Notes under the pieces: model-generated
The model's database searches: none
Told to the model about the DNA's origin: nothing
The model's input: only the letters and a program-made list of their open reading frames with translations
Shown: in pieces, positions 22,414-34,732 of the stretch
Position numbering within the stretch: position 1 is the first letter of the stretch
How the letters are laid out: each line of letters starts with the position of its first letter
Origin: Berghia stephanieae
Taxonomy: Eukaryota; Mollusca; Gastropoda; Nudibranchia; Aeolidiidae
Assembly (NCBI GenBank): GCA_034508935.3
Contig: CM067446.1
Coordinates: 56,832,634-56,896,633, forward strand
Direction of reading: 5' to 3'
Length of the DNA: 64,000 nucleotides
Program-made: the position numbers and the translations under genes

Positions 22414-23798
22414 TGAAGTTGACGTCACTCGGGTCTTTGTTATTGTCAAAATACACGGAGATCTTTTGTAACGTTTTAGAACACAGTGTTCCTTCAATTC
22501 AAACTGTCAGAAGGTGGGTCAGGGAAGTTGAAGATGGAATATCTGTCATGCAGAAGGCTCCTTCAATTCAAACTGTTAAAAGGTGGGTCAGAGAAGCTGA
22601 ATATGGGATATCTGATTTGCAGAAGGTTCTTCAAATCAAACTGTTAGAAGGTGGGTCAGGGAAGTTGAATATGGGAGATCTGACATGCAGAAGGTTCTTC
22701 AATTCAAACTGTTAGAAGGTGGGTCAGGGAAGTTGAATATGGGAGATCTGACATGCAGAAGGCTCTTTCAATTCAAACTGTTAGAAGGTGGGTCAGGGAA
22801 GTTGAATATCGGAGATCTGACATGCAAAAGGCTCCTTCAATTCAAACTGTTAGAAGGTGGGTCAAGGAAGTTGAATATCGGAGATCTGACATGCAAAAGG
22901 CTCCTTCAATTCAAACTGTTGGAAGGTAGGTCAGGGAAGTTGAATATGGGAGATCTGACATGCAGAAGGCTCCTTCAATTCAAACTGTTAGAAGGTGGGT
23001 CAGGGAAGTTGAATATCGGAGATCTGACATGCAGAAGGCTCTTTCAATTCAAACTGTTAGAAGGTAGGTCAGGGAAGTTGAATATGGGAGATCTGACATG
23101 CAAAAGGCTCCTTCAATTCAAACTGTTAGAAGGTAGGTCAGGGAAGTTGAATATCGGAGATCTGACATGCAGAAGGCTCTTTCAATTCAAACTGTTAGAA
23201 GGTAGGTCAGGGAAGTTGAGTATGGGAGATCTGACATGCAGAAGGCTCCTTCAATTCAAACTGTTAGAAGGTGGGTCAGGGAAGTTGAATATGGGAGATC
23301 TGACATGCAGAAGGCTCGCAGAAAATAAGGAGAGAAGAAAGTGATCCACATCGGGGGGTTTTCGACACACGTGGCATTTTACTGAACTGGCCTGTCCAAC
23401 CTGATCAAAATGATAACGGAAACTATTACAGATTCGTTCTGAGACCAGCAATACGAAAAAAAAGAGACCCACTTTGATTGAGTGAGGTGTCATTCTGCAT
23501 CACGACAACGCACCTGTTCACAAGTCAAGAGTTGTGAACGAGCTACCCGAGGGATACTCGTGGGAATGGTTGGAACACCAGCCCTATTCACCCGATCTTG
23601 TCCCATGCGGCTTACTTCCACTTCTTCCCTAAACTAAGGTTAAAAAAAAACGCTGTGATGTTAATGATTTGAAGACAAGGACCAGATTCAAAATGCGATG
23701 AAGAATGCAATCATGGCCTTCGACATCTTTGACTCCTGGGTACACCGAATGCAGAAGTGTGTAGAACTAACGGTCCTTATGTTGAATAGGCAATACGC
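22414..23798 (+). mobile_element. Broken mariner transposon carrying a 69-bp minisatellite
   Basis: A helix-turn-helix-like segment (PSIQTVRRWVREVEDGIS) is followed by 12 tandem 69-bp units, then by mariner catalytic-core sequence in the remaining frames: FDTRGILLNWPV (about 23361), NGNYYRFVLRPAIRKK, HHDNAPVHKSRVVNEL with the second catalytic Asp (about 23499), and YSPDLVPCG (about 23587), where the third Asp of the usual PCD is replaced by Gly. The first catalytic Asp region is absent. The element is non-functional. Confidence 0.8.
22490..23320 (+). repeat. 69-bp minisatellite, about 12 copies
   Basis: The unit begins TTCAATTCAAACTGTTAGAA, has GGTGGGTCAGGGAAGTTGAA, and ends GATCTGACATGCAGAAGGCT. 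Spacing is 69 bp, i.e. 23 codons. The first two units match the mariner helix-turn-helix frame; later units read in another frame without stops (QFKLLEGGSGKLNMGDLTC). Confidence 0.95.
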
Positions 23799-24078
23799 TA
23801 CAACAATTGTAAAGTCACTTCTCTCGTGATGACGCTTGGTAACTTAGTAACTGGCTCAAAACTATCAGAACAATGGCGGACGCCCTTATGAAATATCTCT
23901 CCGAACGCATAAAAGCGTATCCAGAGGAGGAAAAAACGTTATAATTCTGATCATGTTTTGACTTTTACATATGAAAAGTTCTAGCCAGCATGAAGAATAA
24001 AAAGGACAGATTTTTTTATGTTTAGAACCACGATGGCCGCCGATGCTGGTTGACGTGACATCAGACTATTGAATCCAA
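23799..24078 (+). mobile_element. MITE family B copy
   Basis: ACAACAATTGTAAAGTCACT at the left end, AACAATGGCGGACGCC inside, and CATCAGACTATTGAATCC at the right end. It abuts the mariner remnant. Confidence 0.7.
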
Positions 24079-25110
24079 TTGAATAAAGTTTCATGTGACA
24101 CAGCGCGACAGGGAAACTTAATTCTGAAAGATACCTCGTTTCTCAACACAAAACTAAGAGTACAAGTAGATATAGGAGAAAACGATTGACTGTATGTTAT
24201 GATTAATCACACACTACAATCCGGTTACTAGCTTGAGGCAAAATTAATCAGATATCTCTCGTCCTAAAACAAGCAGTAACCACCGGGGACATTCTTAATT
24301 ACGCCAAATGACGGGGATGAGCGAGTATTGACTACTAAAAAAAAGGATGCAACCTCAAACTTATTTTTCTAAAAAAAAAAATTGATTTCACCACAACTTG
24401 TAAATTAGCTAAAGATAAACCAACATACATTATATTTTTTAAAAACATAACACCCACTGATTCAGTTCTGCTCGTTGAAACGATCGTTTTCTTAATAATA
24501 CTGTTTAAGCATTTTGTGAGTAATTAATAAAATAAACCCTTTGCAGCCGGGATTCGAGCCGATTTTCCCTAACAGCAGTATTTATTATTTATTCTACCTA
24601 TACAGTCGTTGCAGTGATATGACTCAGATTTCATTAATGAAGCCCGAGTGGCATTGTTTTGACTTTAAGCTAGGCGAAAACTGTTGAGTTGGCAGTTTAG
24701 TATCATTTTTAAAAAATAGGAAAATTAATATGTGGAAAAAAAAGGAATCTCGTTGTTAAAGGGTTAATATCGATAATACAGAGCGACTCCTAATAACAAT
24801 CCAGTCAAAAAATATGTAGGCTTGGTAAGAGCAAGTTATTGAATGTCAAGGAAAATTGAAGAAGATTTGGGAGAGCACTCGTCTCACAACTCATAAGCAA
24901 ATGGACTAGTATCGTTTCCAAATTGAAACGAATTTTCTTCTGATCCCTTTGAGCAGTAAGTGGCTGGGTAGTTAGATTTATATATATCCGACGAAAATTA
25001 CTTTGCTGTGCATTAATATCTCGATTCAATGGTTAGTAAGCAATAATTGCTGTTGTTTGTTCAACGTCACTGAAACGGGAGTCTTATGTTGCAAAGGACT
25101 ACTTTTTTCA
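24079..25110. other. Intergenic stretch with no recognised gene
   Basis: AT-rich sequence. A GGGATTCGAGCC-like motif near 24549 may be the B-box of a decayed SINE. Nothing else recognised. Confidence 0.4.
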
Positions 25111-25117
25111 GCAGCGT

Positions 25118-25745
25118 CTAATGGTATATTATTATTATGATGGTCTTATCTAGGCGGCGAATTAGTTGCTGAACTATGCCTTCCATGTCCCAGAAAATGG
25201 TAAACAAGACCTTTCTCACATAAACAATAACTTTGAATTTCCTTGGGCATGGAAGAGATGTATCCCTTATTACACTTTGGCTTCTGGGTCGTAGTGATAG
25301 ACTCAAGATTCATCACCAGTCACAATTTTCTGCAGAAAAAAGTCTCCCCTTCCTTGTCATATGGTTTCAAATGTTGGGTACAAATGTCTTTACTTTGCGC
25401 TTCATTGGCGATATATTTTTTTATTTCCCGTCGATTCGTCCAAATCATACGGTCAACCGTTTCTTGATTATTCGTATCGGATGCAGAAAATGGCCTACTT
25501 GTTCGCTTGCGATCAAACACTTTTGGCTCAGTTGGGATATTTCCTTTGAAAATACTAACCCTCTTTCAGACTGCACCATCAGTAATAGACATATCACCAT
25601 AAACGGCCTTTATTCTTTGATAGATGTTTGCTGCGCAGCATCCTTCTGCTGTTTGAAATTCAATATCAGAGGGCTGTTTGACGAGAAATTTATTATGTGT
25701 CGCAATTTTCTTAACCGTGTCGTCTTAGTAAGGTTGTGACGTCAC
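25118..25745 (-). mobile_element. Broken mariner transposase copy
   Basis: Minus-strand fragments in order: IEFQTAEGCCAANIYQRIKA and VYGDMSITDGAV (about 25670-25570), IFKGNIPTEPKVFDRKRTSR (about 25550-25500), VTGDESWVYHYDPEAK with the first catalytic Asp (about 25320-25280), and PRKFKVIVYVRKVLFTIFWD (about 25245-25185). Stops and frame changes break the sequence and the second half of the catalytic core is missing. No clear terminal repeats were found. Confidence 0.75.
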
Positions 25746-26074
25746 TCGATTATGAGTTGACGTTACATGAATTAGTTGTTGCACATGAGGGTAAAATAAT
25801 GGTTTGAGAGTGCTAAAATATGTTTTGATTTATGGCAAACGGTACTTATATTATATCAACCCGTCCTCGCACTTTTACAAACCATTTAAATCGGCTCTGA
25901 AACTTTATAAAAAGCTTGCTCTTCTTGCCGATAATGGCTGCAGGGAAAGCTGAGAGACGATAAATTTATCTTTTGAAGACAGTCGTGTTTGTAAAGTTAC
26001 ACCTTATGTTATTATTATCATTCACTCCCAGAATAGAGCGTCATTACTTTTAGAACTGATTCATCTTTTTAAAT

Positions 26075-26094
26075 CTCTCCTCTCTCTCTCTCCT

Positions 26095-26177
<83 letters not shown>

Positions 26178-26206
26178 AACATATACATATATATATATGT
26201 ATATAC

Positions 26207-26252
<46 letters not shown>
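26075..26252. repeat. (CT)n and (TA)n microsatellites
   Basis: CT repeats then TA repeats with small interruptions. The TA end touches the 3' end of the minus-strand LINE piece and may include its tail. Confidence 0.9.
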
Positions 26253-26256
<4 letters not shown>

Positions 26257-27800
26257 TTCATCCATCCATCCCATGATCTGATGCAGCTCTCACCACTTTC
26301 CGCCATTCTTCTTTTGTTGGCCTTCTCAAGAGTTCTTCCATCTTCTGTCCTCTCCATTCCTTGGTATTGCCCATCCAAACTTTCCTTTGTCTTCCTCTTC
26401 TTCTTCCTCCTTCAAGGGTGCCCTCCATCACCGTTAGCACAAACCTTCATGCCTCACATTGTGGCCAAACCATGACAGTTTCCTCCTTCTAACTGTGGTG
26501 ATGAGGGGTTCCTGTCGTCTTTATTTGTTTTGTGTTCTGTGTATGGCACCCGCAGGAGTTTTTGATAACTTTTCATCTCAAAAGCAGATATTCTGCGTTT
26601 AAATTCCGCAGTTGATGTCCATGACTCGCAGCCGTATTGTATGATGGAAAGTACCAGTGGTTTGTACAGTTTAATTTTTATTTCGAAATTGATTGGACTT
26701 TTCAATATTTTTGTCAGTATCGTTAGTGTTGCTGATGACATTTCTATTCTTGCCTTGATCTCAGTTGTACTGGTAACGCCCTTGGTTGGCAGAACACCTA
26801 AGTATTTAAATGTTGACACTTCCTCGAATGTTTCATAATCGTTTGAAATTTCTGCATGCACAAAGCAAAGGAAAGCTGGGTAATGGGACAGTGCAGAGAC
26901 ATTGATCATGGGATGCAGCACGGGAATGCAAAGAAAGCCTATGATATCTTGAAAATGCTTACAAAAACAAGTAGACCAAAAGCTAATGTTATTGAAGACA
27001 GCAATGGTACTCTACTTACCAAGAAAGAGGATGTCACGAGTAGATGAAACGAATACTGCAAAGGGCTGTATAACATCAATTTGAGCCCAGACGCATCAAT
27101 CTTGTTAGAGAGCAGAAACACTAAACAAAGACACACCAATTTAATGAAACATGAGGTTGAGGCAGCTATCCAGGGTTTAATCTCCAGCAAAACCCCTGGA
27201 ATACATAACATTCCAGCAGAACGTTTTATAAATGGTGGAGAAGAGACAGTGGCGGTAAGGGAAATTCTATGCCAAAAGATAATAAACGAGACAAGGTAGC
27301 CAAAAGACTGGACACAATCCTTGATAATCCCTCTCCCAAAAAAAAGGGAGATTTGAAAAGGTGCAGTAAATAGCCACCCAAGTAAAATACTTCTACGGAT
27401 AATACTAAACAGAATGAAACAAAAAAAAAAACCCGAAGATATCCTGGTAGAAGAGCAAGCTGGGAAGAGCACAGTACAAATCTTCAATAATAGAATTCTG
27501 ACAGACAAATGTGGGCGTCAGACAAGGCTGCATACTCTCCCCAATGCTCTTCAACGTCTTCCTAGAGAAAATTATGAGCGAAGCTCTAGAAAATCATCAA
27601 ACCTCTGTATCAATTGGCGGACGAAAATTATGTAATTTACGTTTTGCTGATGATGTAGACCTCATGGCTGAAAGCAAACAAGAACTACGAGATATAACTA
27701 TCTCACTTGCACATAAAGCAATGCAGTACGGCATGGAAATAAGTACAGAAAATTCTCAGATACTGGTAAACAGCAGAAATGATGGACATGCAGAAATATA
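26253..27800 (-). mobile_element. Non-LTR retrotransposon with inverted 5' segment (twin-priming layout), broken
   Basis: The minus strand at 26858-26253 encodes the reverse-transcriptase thumb and 3' end: HAEIS, TFKYLGVLPTKG, LYKPLVLSIIQYGCESWT, FEMKSYQKLLRVPYTEHKTN, and EGGRRRGRQRKVWM. The plus strand at about 26859-27795 encodes the preceding part of the same protein: KKAYDILKMLTK, LISSKTPGIHNIPAE, EEQAG, VRQGCILSPMLFNVFLEKIM, LRFADDVDLMAES, EISTENSQILVNSRNDGHAE. The upstream piece ends at the motif where the downstream piece begins, sharing about 11 bp (CATGCAGAAAT). Several stops and shifts are present. Clade not assigned. Confidence 0.8.
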
Positions 27801-27939
27801 TATATATTATTATTTCATGTATAATTATTATTGTTTTCATGAAACAGTACTGTAGAAGTTAAACAATAATAATTATACTTGAAATGTTTATAAATAGCTC
27901 CTTTTATCAAAAAGTTGAGCATTATTTTTCATTTTGCAT

Positions 27940-27989
27940 TTTTTTTTTATGTTTATATAATATATATATATAATATATATTATATATAT

Positions 27990-28036
<47 letters not shown>

Positions 28037-28086
28037 AATCTCTTCTCTCTCACTCACACACAAACCCATACACATACGCACACACG

Positions 28087-28128
<42 letters not shown>

Positions 28129-28140
28129 TACATACATACA
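27940..28140. repeat. (TA)n and (CA)n microsatellites
   Basis: TA repeats to about 28033, a short CT/CACA transition, then a CA array to about 28123 and CATA repeats. Confidence 0.95.
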
Positions 28141-28457
28141 ATCACGTGGACCACAAGATATTGATAAATTAAAAAATGGCAGCTGTTGTGACGTGACATA
28201 ATTTATTATTGTTTTCAATGACTTAAATTCTAGACATTTCCATGAAAGACAAATGGGCGGACGTGATGATCACATTAGTCGGTGATGGATGGGTAATTAG
28301 AAAAATGACCTATTTTCTATTTTGAAGATTGAACTTGCTTCGTGGATGGTGTCATTTTGCCTAGTCCTGAAAATAGAAAGAGAAATCGGTAGCCTATCAA
28401 TGATTAAGATCTCTCATCAATAACATATAATCAACCAAAAGCCTGTAAATCGATAAA

Positions 28458-28475
28458 TATTGTTATTATTATAAT

Positions 28476-28557
<82 letters not shown>

Positions 28558-28664
28558 CATTATAATTATATATTATTATCATTATATATTATGTTATATT
28601 ATATATTATTATCATTATCATTATTATTATGTTATTATTATTATCATTATTATTATCATCATCA

Positions 28665-28698
<34 letters not shown>

Positions 28699-28732
28699 TA
28701 TTATTATTATATATTATTATTATTATATATTA

Positions 28733-28772
<40 letters not shown>

Positions 28773-28785
28773 ATTATTATTATTA
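28458..28785. repeat. (TTA)n array with interruptions
   Basis: A trinucleotide ATT/TTA array with CAT and TATA interruptions. Similar arrays lie at 29584-29755 and 51515-51747. Confidence 0.95.
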
Positions 28786-28914
28786 TATAAATCATTGTTA
28801 ATCTGATGATATACGCTTGCATAAATAAAATTGATATCAAAATTTGTTACCTGTGACAAAAACAAAAACAAAAACAAAACAATAATTTGAAAATCGAATG
28901 TAAAAGTACAAACG

Positions 28915-29145
28915 GGATAGCACGATAGTTAGTGTTGTTGTTGTTGTTGTGGTGGTGGTGGTGTTGGTGTTGTTGCGGCTGCTGCTGTTGTTGTTGATCC
29001 TTTGACGGTTGTTCCTGTTTTTCTTGTTGCTATTCTTGTTTCTTTAGTCAGTGGTGGTTGTGATAGCGGTATTGTGGGTGGTGGTGATGGTGGTGGTGGT
29101 GGTGATGGTGAAGTGAATACTATTGCTGATGGCCATGGTATTACT
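28915..29145 (+). repeat. GTT/GGT trinucleotide-rich segment
   Basis: (GTT)n, (GGT)n and GGTGAT repeats. The open frame over it looks like a signal peptide followed by Gly/Asp, but this follows from the repeat composition. Confidence 0.7.
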
Positions 29146-29583
29146 GGTGGTGTTTTTTGTTTGCTTTTGTTTTTGTATCATAACGAAAATGTTAAGAATA
29201 AACCATACTATATATTTCAAGTTAACTTTCGATGAAATTGGATTGCTTTATGTGAGATTAACAAGTTGTTGGTAATTAGTGGAGGTGGTTAGGACCAAAT
29301 TGCGCAAAGCATGAATTATGTTACAACGAAGAGGGTAACCTCAAAACAATTATAGATACTGAACCGCTTTGACAGATGACCGGAGTGATTACAAACTGAC
29401 CATGGAATAAAATTAATATATTGAATATATATTGTCGCTATTGGTTCTTGATGTATATTTGTATATATAAATATATATATATATATACATTGTCGCCATA
29501 GATTCTCAACTTTGTGTTTATACATTGTTATGCATGCCACGTCTGTAAACGAATTTCCATTTTTTTTGGATGAATAAAGAAGT

Positions 29584-29584
29584 A

Positions 29585-29659
<75 letters not shown>

Positions 29660-29667
29660 CATTATTA

Positions 29668-29753
<86 letters not shown>

Positions 29754-29755
29754 TA
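29584..29755. repeat. (TTA)n array
   Basis: Near-pure TTA repeat of about 170 bp directly 3' of the Gly-rich coding exon on the minus strand. Confidence 0.95.
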
Positions 29756-29863
29756 AAACCCTCGAATTACTATGGAAGATCATCGATAGCAAAAATTAAT
29801 GTAAAGCGTGATTTGTTGCTCGTTCCACATAAAAGACGACTTCACACATTTATTAAAACTCAC

Positions 29864-32800
29864 GTAGTATTTGCTGACCATTAATCCGCCGTAGAGAGGC
29901 ATTCCAACTCCGTATCCAAGGTAGCCAAGTCCACCGTAGGCGTAGGGCATGACGCCCATGCCATAGCCAAGACCCATCCCCATCCCCATTCCGTAGAAAG
30001 GCATTCCAAAACCTGCTCCGTACATGCCTAGTCCGAAGCCTCCCATGGCAGGCATGATGGGGCCTGCTGACACGGAAGCGATGACGACTAAGGCAAGGAT
30101 GAGGGCGGACGTCTGGGCCATTATGGATGAAGGGGTTGGTTTTTGCTACTGGCGAGCCTGTAAATTTAAAAAATGTTAGATATAATAGGCATGTACAGAC
30201 AATCAAACAAACAAATAACAGAGGAAGAAGAAGAAAGAAACGCAATATTTTATATTGGTTCTGATAATAGGCACTTTCGAATACCTGTAATACTGTAAAT
30301 TACTTTCAGTGTTTTACAGAGGGTCAATAGCTGCACTATAGATTTAGGACGAGACATGAAGACTAACAGGCAACATTATGATTTTCACTTCGACAGAGAA
30401 AATACTATTGCATACGAGGTACTCATTTTGCAACGGAGTATGTTGAGAAAATATGACTAATGTGCTTTATCCACGTCGCTCACAACTGTATTCGAAAGCT
30501 TGTCACAATCTGTGGAGCGCGATTTGATTCCCTTTTCTGCGGCGAGAACAGACTGTCCTAATGATTGCGACTCTTTGGATAAGACGCAAGTCCAATGCAC
30601 AGCACTTTCTATCATGTTTAAAATAGACCTGAATATTCTATTCACTTATGGTATGTATGTATGGACAGGATAAGTCAGCTGAATGAGAGGATTTTGAATC
30701 GCACTGGAATTGAAGTTGGGTCTTTCGCACGTCATTTAGACACTCTACCGTTTAAGCTACTGGGCCATTGAAATTGATTAGGTGTCAGCAAGCACAAATT
30801 AGATTCTTTACCATGAGCGGTTCAATTTCCCTCTTACTTGACATAATATACCAGAAGTCCCAGGTTTGAGAGTATTGACAAGATAAGGGTCATTTTAATC
30901 GATTTATATAATTTGAAGTTTTCTGGCCTAAAGTATAAAAATGTATCGTTTTTGTTTTGTTTTGTTTTGTTTTTTGGGGTTTTTTTTTTCTTTTTTTTTC
31001 TTTTTTTTTTTTTCTTTTTTTTCTTTTTGTTTGTTTTTGGTTTTTTTAGAATATGGCAGTATTATTTCTGTCGTGCGCTTTTACTTTTTTGCAGGCCTGA
31101 TAACCCAACTTGTTATGGGCTTGTAATGGAAATACCCCCAAACCAAAGCAAATATTGTCCATTACAACAATGTTATATCTGGCCCATAATTGCGTTCGGT
31201 TATCAGACCTGTAATTTTATGCACTTCGCTGTCTTGGTTTGTGTGAGACACGGCATAAATCTCATACATAATATGTCTGAATAAATTAGGTGAAGAAAAT
31301 TGAGTTCAAGGATAATATCGTCAAAATTAAAAAATCTCAAGTTTTTGAAATTTAAAAGATATAATTTACTCTCTTCAACAGTGTCATTTATTTTTTATCA
31401 ATGTGTATAATTAGACTTAAGATTTACTTGAAAGCAATGAGTTTAATCCATCAAAATATCGTTTTGAGACGATTTGGCACATATTATTTAGCAATGACTA
31501 TCCCGCACAAATCTTTGGGCCTCTTTTTCGCTGACGAAGTGCCCGAATTCGCGTCAAAATATGGGACGAAGCCGTTTCGTATATGCTATTTTAAAAAATT
31601 AATTACGACGCTGTTTATCGATGAATATGACTGAAAGTTGGCACACGGTTAGAAAACAGGTCATTTTAGATTATGTCAAGCGACAAAACCCGTGCGATTA
31701 CCAGAAGACCGTTAAAAATAGATTTTTACTCTTTGGAGTAAAATATTTCTAAAACTACCGGGCGTGGAGGTTTTGTCGCTGACAAGGTAATACATGAACA
31801 TTTCTTCTTTTGGTTGTAAAATTTCATATGAATATGACGAGTACTTTTCCCGTATTTTACAAAACACCATCCTAATTTGCTCTTCAAGTTTCAATCTTTT
31901 AATCCACTTATTACGCAAGATACAACGAAAGGTCGAAAAAAAAATGCCGAAAAAGCGTCCCATATTTTCGCGTTTTTTTTCCTCTTTGCGGGTCATCCAA
32001 ATAAATGACACCTTTAAAACTGTATAACTTATTTATTTATGAATGGATTTTCAAAATTCAAAAACATTTTTACTCAGTGGAGATAGGGCTTGGATTTTAG
32101 ACAAAAAATTTCCTCAAAAAGGGAAAAAAACATTTTTCATAGTCATTGCTATATTATTTTATTATACTAGGATAACAATCGGAAACGCCCTTAATTGGAA
32201 AAAAAATCAACATTGTGTTTTGTTTTTGTTTGGGTTTTTTTTTTTCTTTTTTTTTTTGGGGGGGGGGGGGGGCGGAGGGGGGGGGGGGTTAGTTGTTTTT
32301 TTGTTGTTGTTTTTTTAGTTTTAATAATTTTTTTTTTATTTTTTTTTTTTTTTATTTTTTTTTTTTTTTTTGGATTGGTTTTTTTTTTTTTTTTTTTTTT
32401 GTTTGGTATTTTGGTGGGGTTTGTTTCTTTTAAGCCGTTTTTTCTTGTTGATTTGTCAGGGAGCGGGTTGTGTTTTATAGTTTTAATTATTGTTTTTAAT
32501 TTGTTTTTCTGTTTGTTCCTTTGTCTTTTGTTACTTTCTAATTAAGCCACAAAACGATTTTTTTTAAAAATAAATACCAAAGCATAGGCAACATGAGAAC
32601 AATGAAATTCGGATTGATGATCATAAAATCTCAATGCCCACATTCCAACAAGGAAACTACGGTTTGGGCTTTTGACTTTGTGGAAATAAAAACAAAAGCA
32701 TAAATAAAACAATCTGGCAGGTCCCCAGAAGAATTTATACGAATGGCATGATCCATAAATTACGGTAAAATGTAGCCCATCGCCTTAATCTGTGCGGCTA

Positions 32801-34381
32801 TGTGGTCTTGAAGTATGACACTCGCTTTCGAATCGGAAGGTCCTGGGTTCGAGCTTCGCTCGGCGCATAGTTGAGTCCTTGGAAAAGGCTGTTTACTCAC
32901 ATTCTCTCACCGCACTCAGGTGTAAAATGATTACCTGATCGTCAACAGCATTGTCGCTGTCGAAAAAATAATTTTAATGTCGCCTAACAGGCGTAATGTC
33001 TCGTTCTACATGTTACTTGTTGCTGTTGGTCAGGGACCCTTTGTAAAGCCCTTTGAGCATGTTTAGTGGATATTGTGCTATATAAAAGATCAATTTCAAA
33101 AGCAAATTTAATCTGGTAATATTATGTCAGTTTGAAAAAGAAAACGTAAGTGAATTTAACGTTGTGATGATTAGAAATATGATAACTTGGTGTTATATTT
33201 CTGTTAGAAACTTTTAAAATGCTTTTCATTATTTTTTAAAAATCAAATTTAAACTGAATTTTATTTTCTTGACTTTAAATAGTTAATTGCTGCACTCTGG
33301 TAAAATTTGTATTTAAAATTTTGGCCAGAAAACTCGTCCTTCAAATATCGATCGATTTTTTTTAAAATAAAAATTAAATAAATAAATAAAAATAAGATTC
33401 CATTTATTCATCCCCAAGGGAAAATTTGTCTTTAGGGTCTATTCCAAGGGAAGAGTGGAATAACCCAGGCGTCAGCCGCAGTGCAGCGCGCAAAGTGAGC
33501 TAAGGCGAGGTGACTTGATCAAGGCCACACATCGAGGCGGGGTAGTCGAACTCGGTACCTTTTGGGTACGAAGCAAAGACGTACCGCTGAGCCACGCTGC
33601 CCCTACTATGACAAATTACCCTCATCTTGGCAAAATCTATCGAACCTGGGCCTGGCTTGTTAATTGTGAAACACTATTATATCGGTGTCAGTAAGTTGCT
33701 GGAATAGAAAGCTATAGTTTTTAAAAATGATGATAATATATGAGGAGGTTTTAAGAGGTTTTTAACCTCTTAGAGGTTTTAATATCATATGTTTTACTGG
33801 AAAGAGTGAATATTATGGCTTCTCAAAGTGACAAACACTAATTTAATGTTTCTGCTAATCATAACTTTTTTTAAAAAAACGTTTTGGCATCTTGTTCACT
33901 TCGACATAATACTGTTTGCGGTGATGGGTCATGATCGACGTATACATATATGCAGGTCTGACATCCGAATGAAATTATGGGCCTAGTTTAACACTGTTGT
34001 AATGTACAAAATTTTGCGTCATTTTTGGAAATTTCCATTCCAATAATGAGCCCATAATGAATTGGGTTATCAGACCTGCAAATAAATGCACGTCGGTCAT
34101 GGTATTAAGTTTGAACATATTTGAAAATACCAAAATAAAAGTTCTGGACAACAGGAAGAGCTGTTGGAGGACTTTTAATGATAAAATATTTTTTAATTAA
34201 AAAAAACTTGAGCTTTTATATAGTGCATTATCCACTAAACGTGCCCAAAGCGCTTTACAAATGCTAATGATGAGGATGAAGAGGAGAAGGAGGTGGAGAA
34301 AGAAGAAGTCGTAGTAGTAGTAGTAGTAGTATATAGTAGTAGTAGTAGTAGTAGTAGATAGTAGTAGTATAGTAGTATAGG

Positions 34382-34457
<76 letters not shown>

Positions 34458-34473
34458 TTTGTTATTGTTAGAA

Positions 34474-34549
<76 letters not shown>

Positions 34550-34572
34550 TAGTAGTAGTAGTAGTAGTAGTA

Positions 34573-34607
<35 letters not shown>

Positions 34608-34663
34608 TAGTAGTAGTAGTAGTAGTAGTAGTTGTTGTTGTTGTTGTTGTTGTATGTAGTATG

Positions 34664-34732
<69 letters not shown>

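Noticed and set aside
22490-23320. Regular repeats resembling a CRISPR array
   Set aside because: The whole 69-bp unit is repeated without unique spacers, the units derive from a mariner transposase, and the genome is eukaryotic.
26454-27855. Reverse-transcriptase open frames on both strands as two separate elements
   Set aside because: The two pieces are complementary parts of one protein meeting at the same motif; a single 5'-inverted LINE explains them.
29002-29235. Apparent signal peptide followed by Gly/Asp-rich chain
   Set aside because: The composition follows from GTT and GGT trinucleotide repeats; no splice or promoter context was seen.
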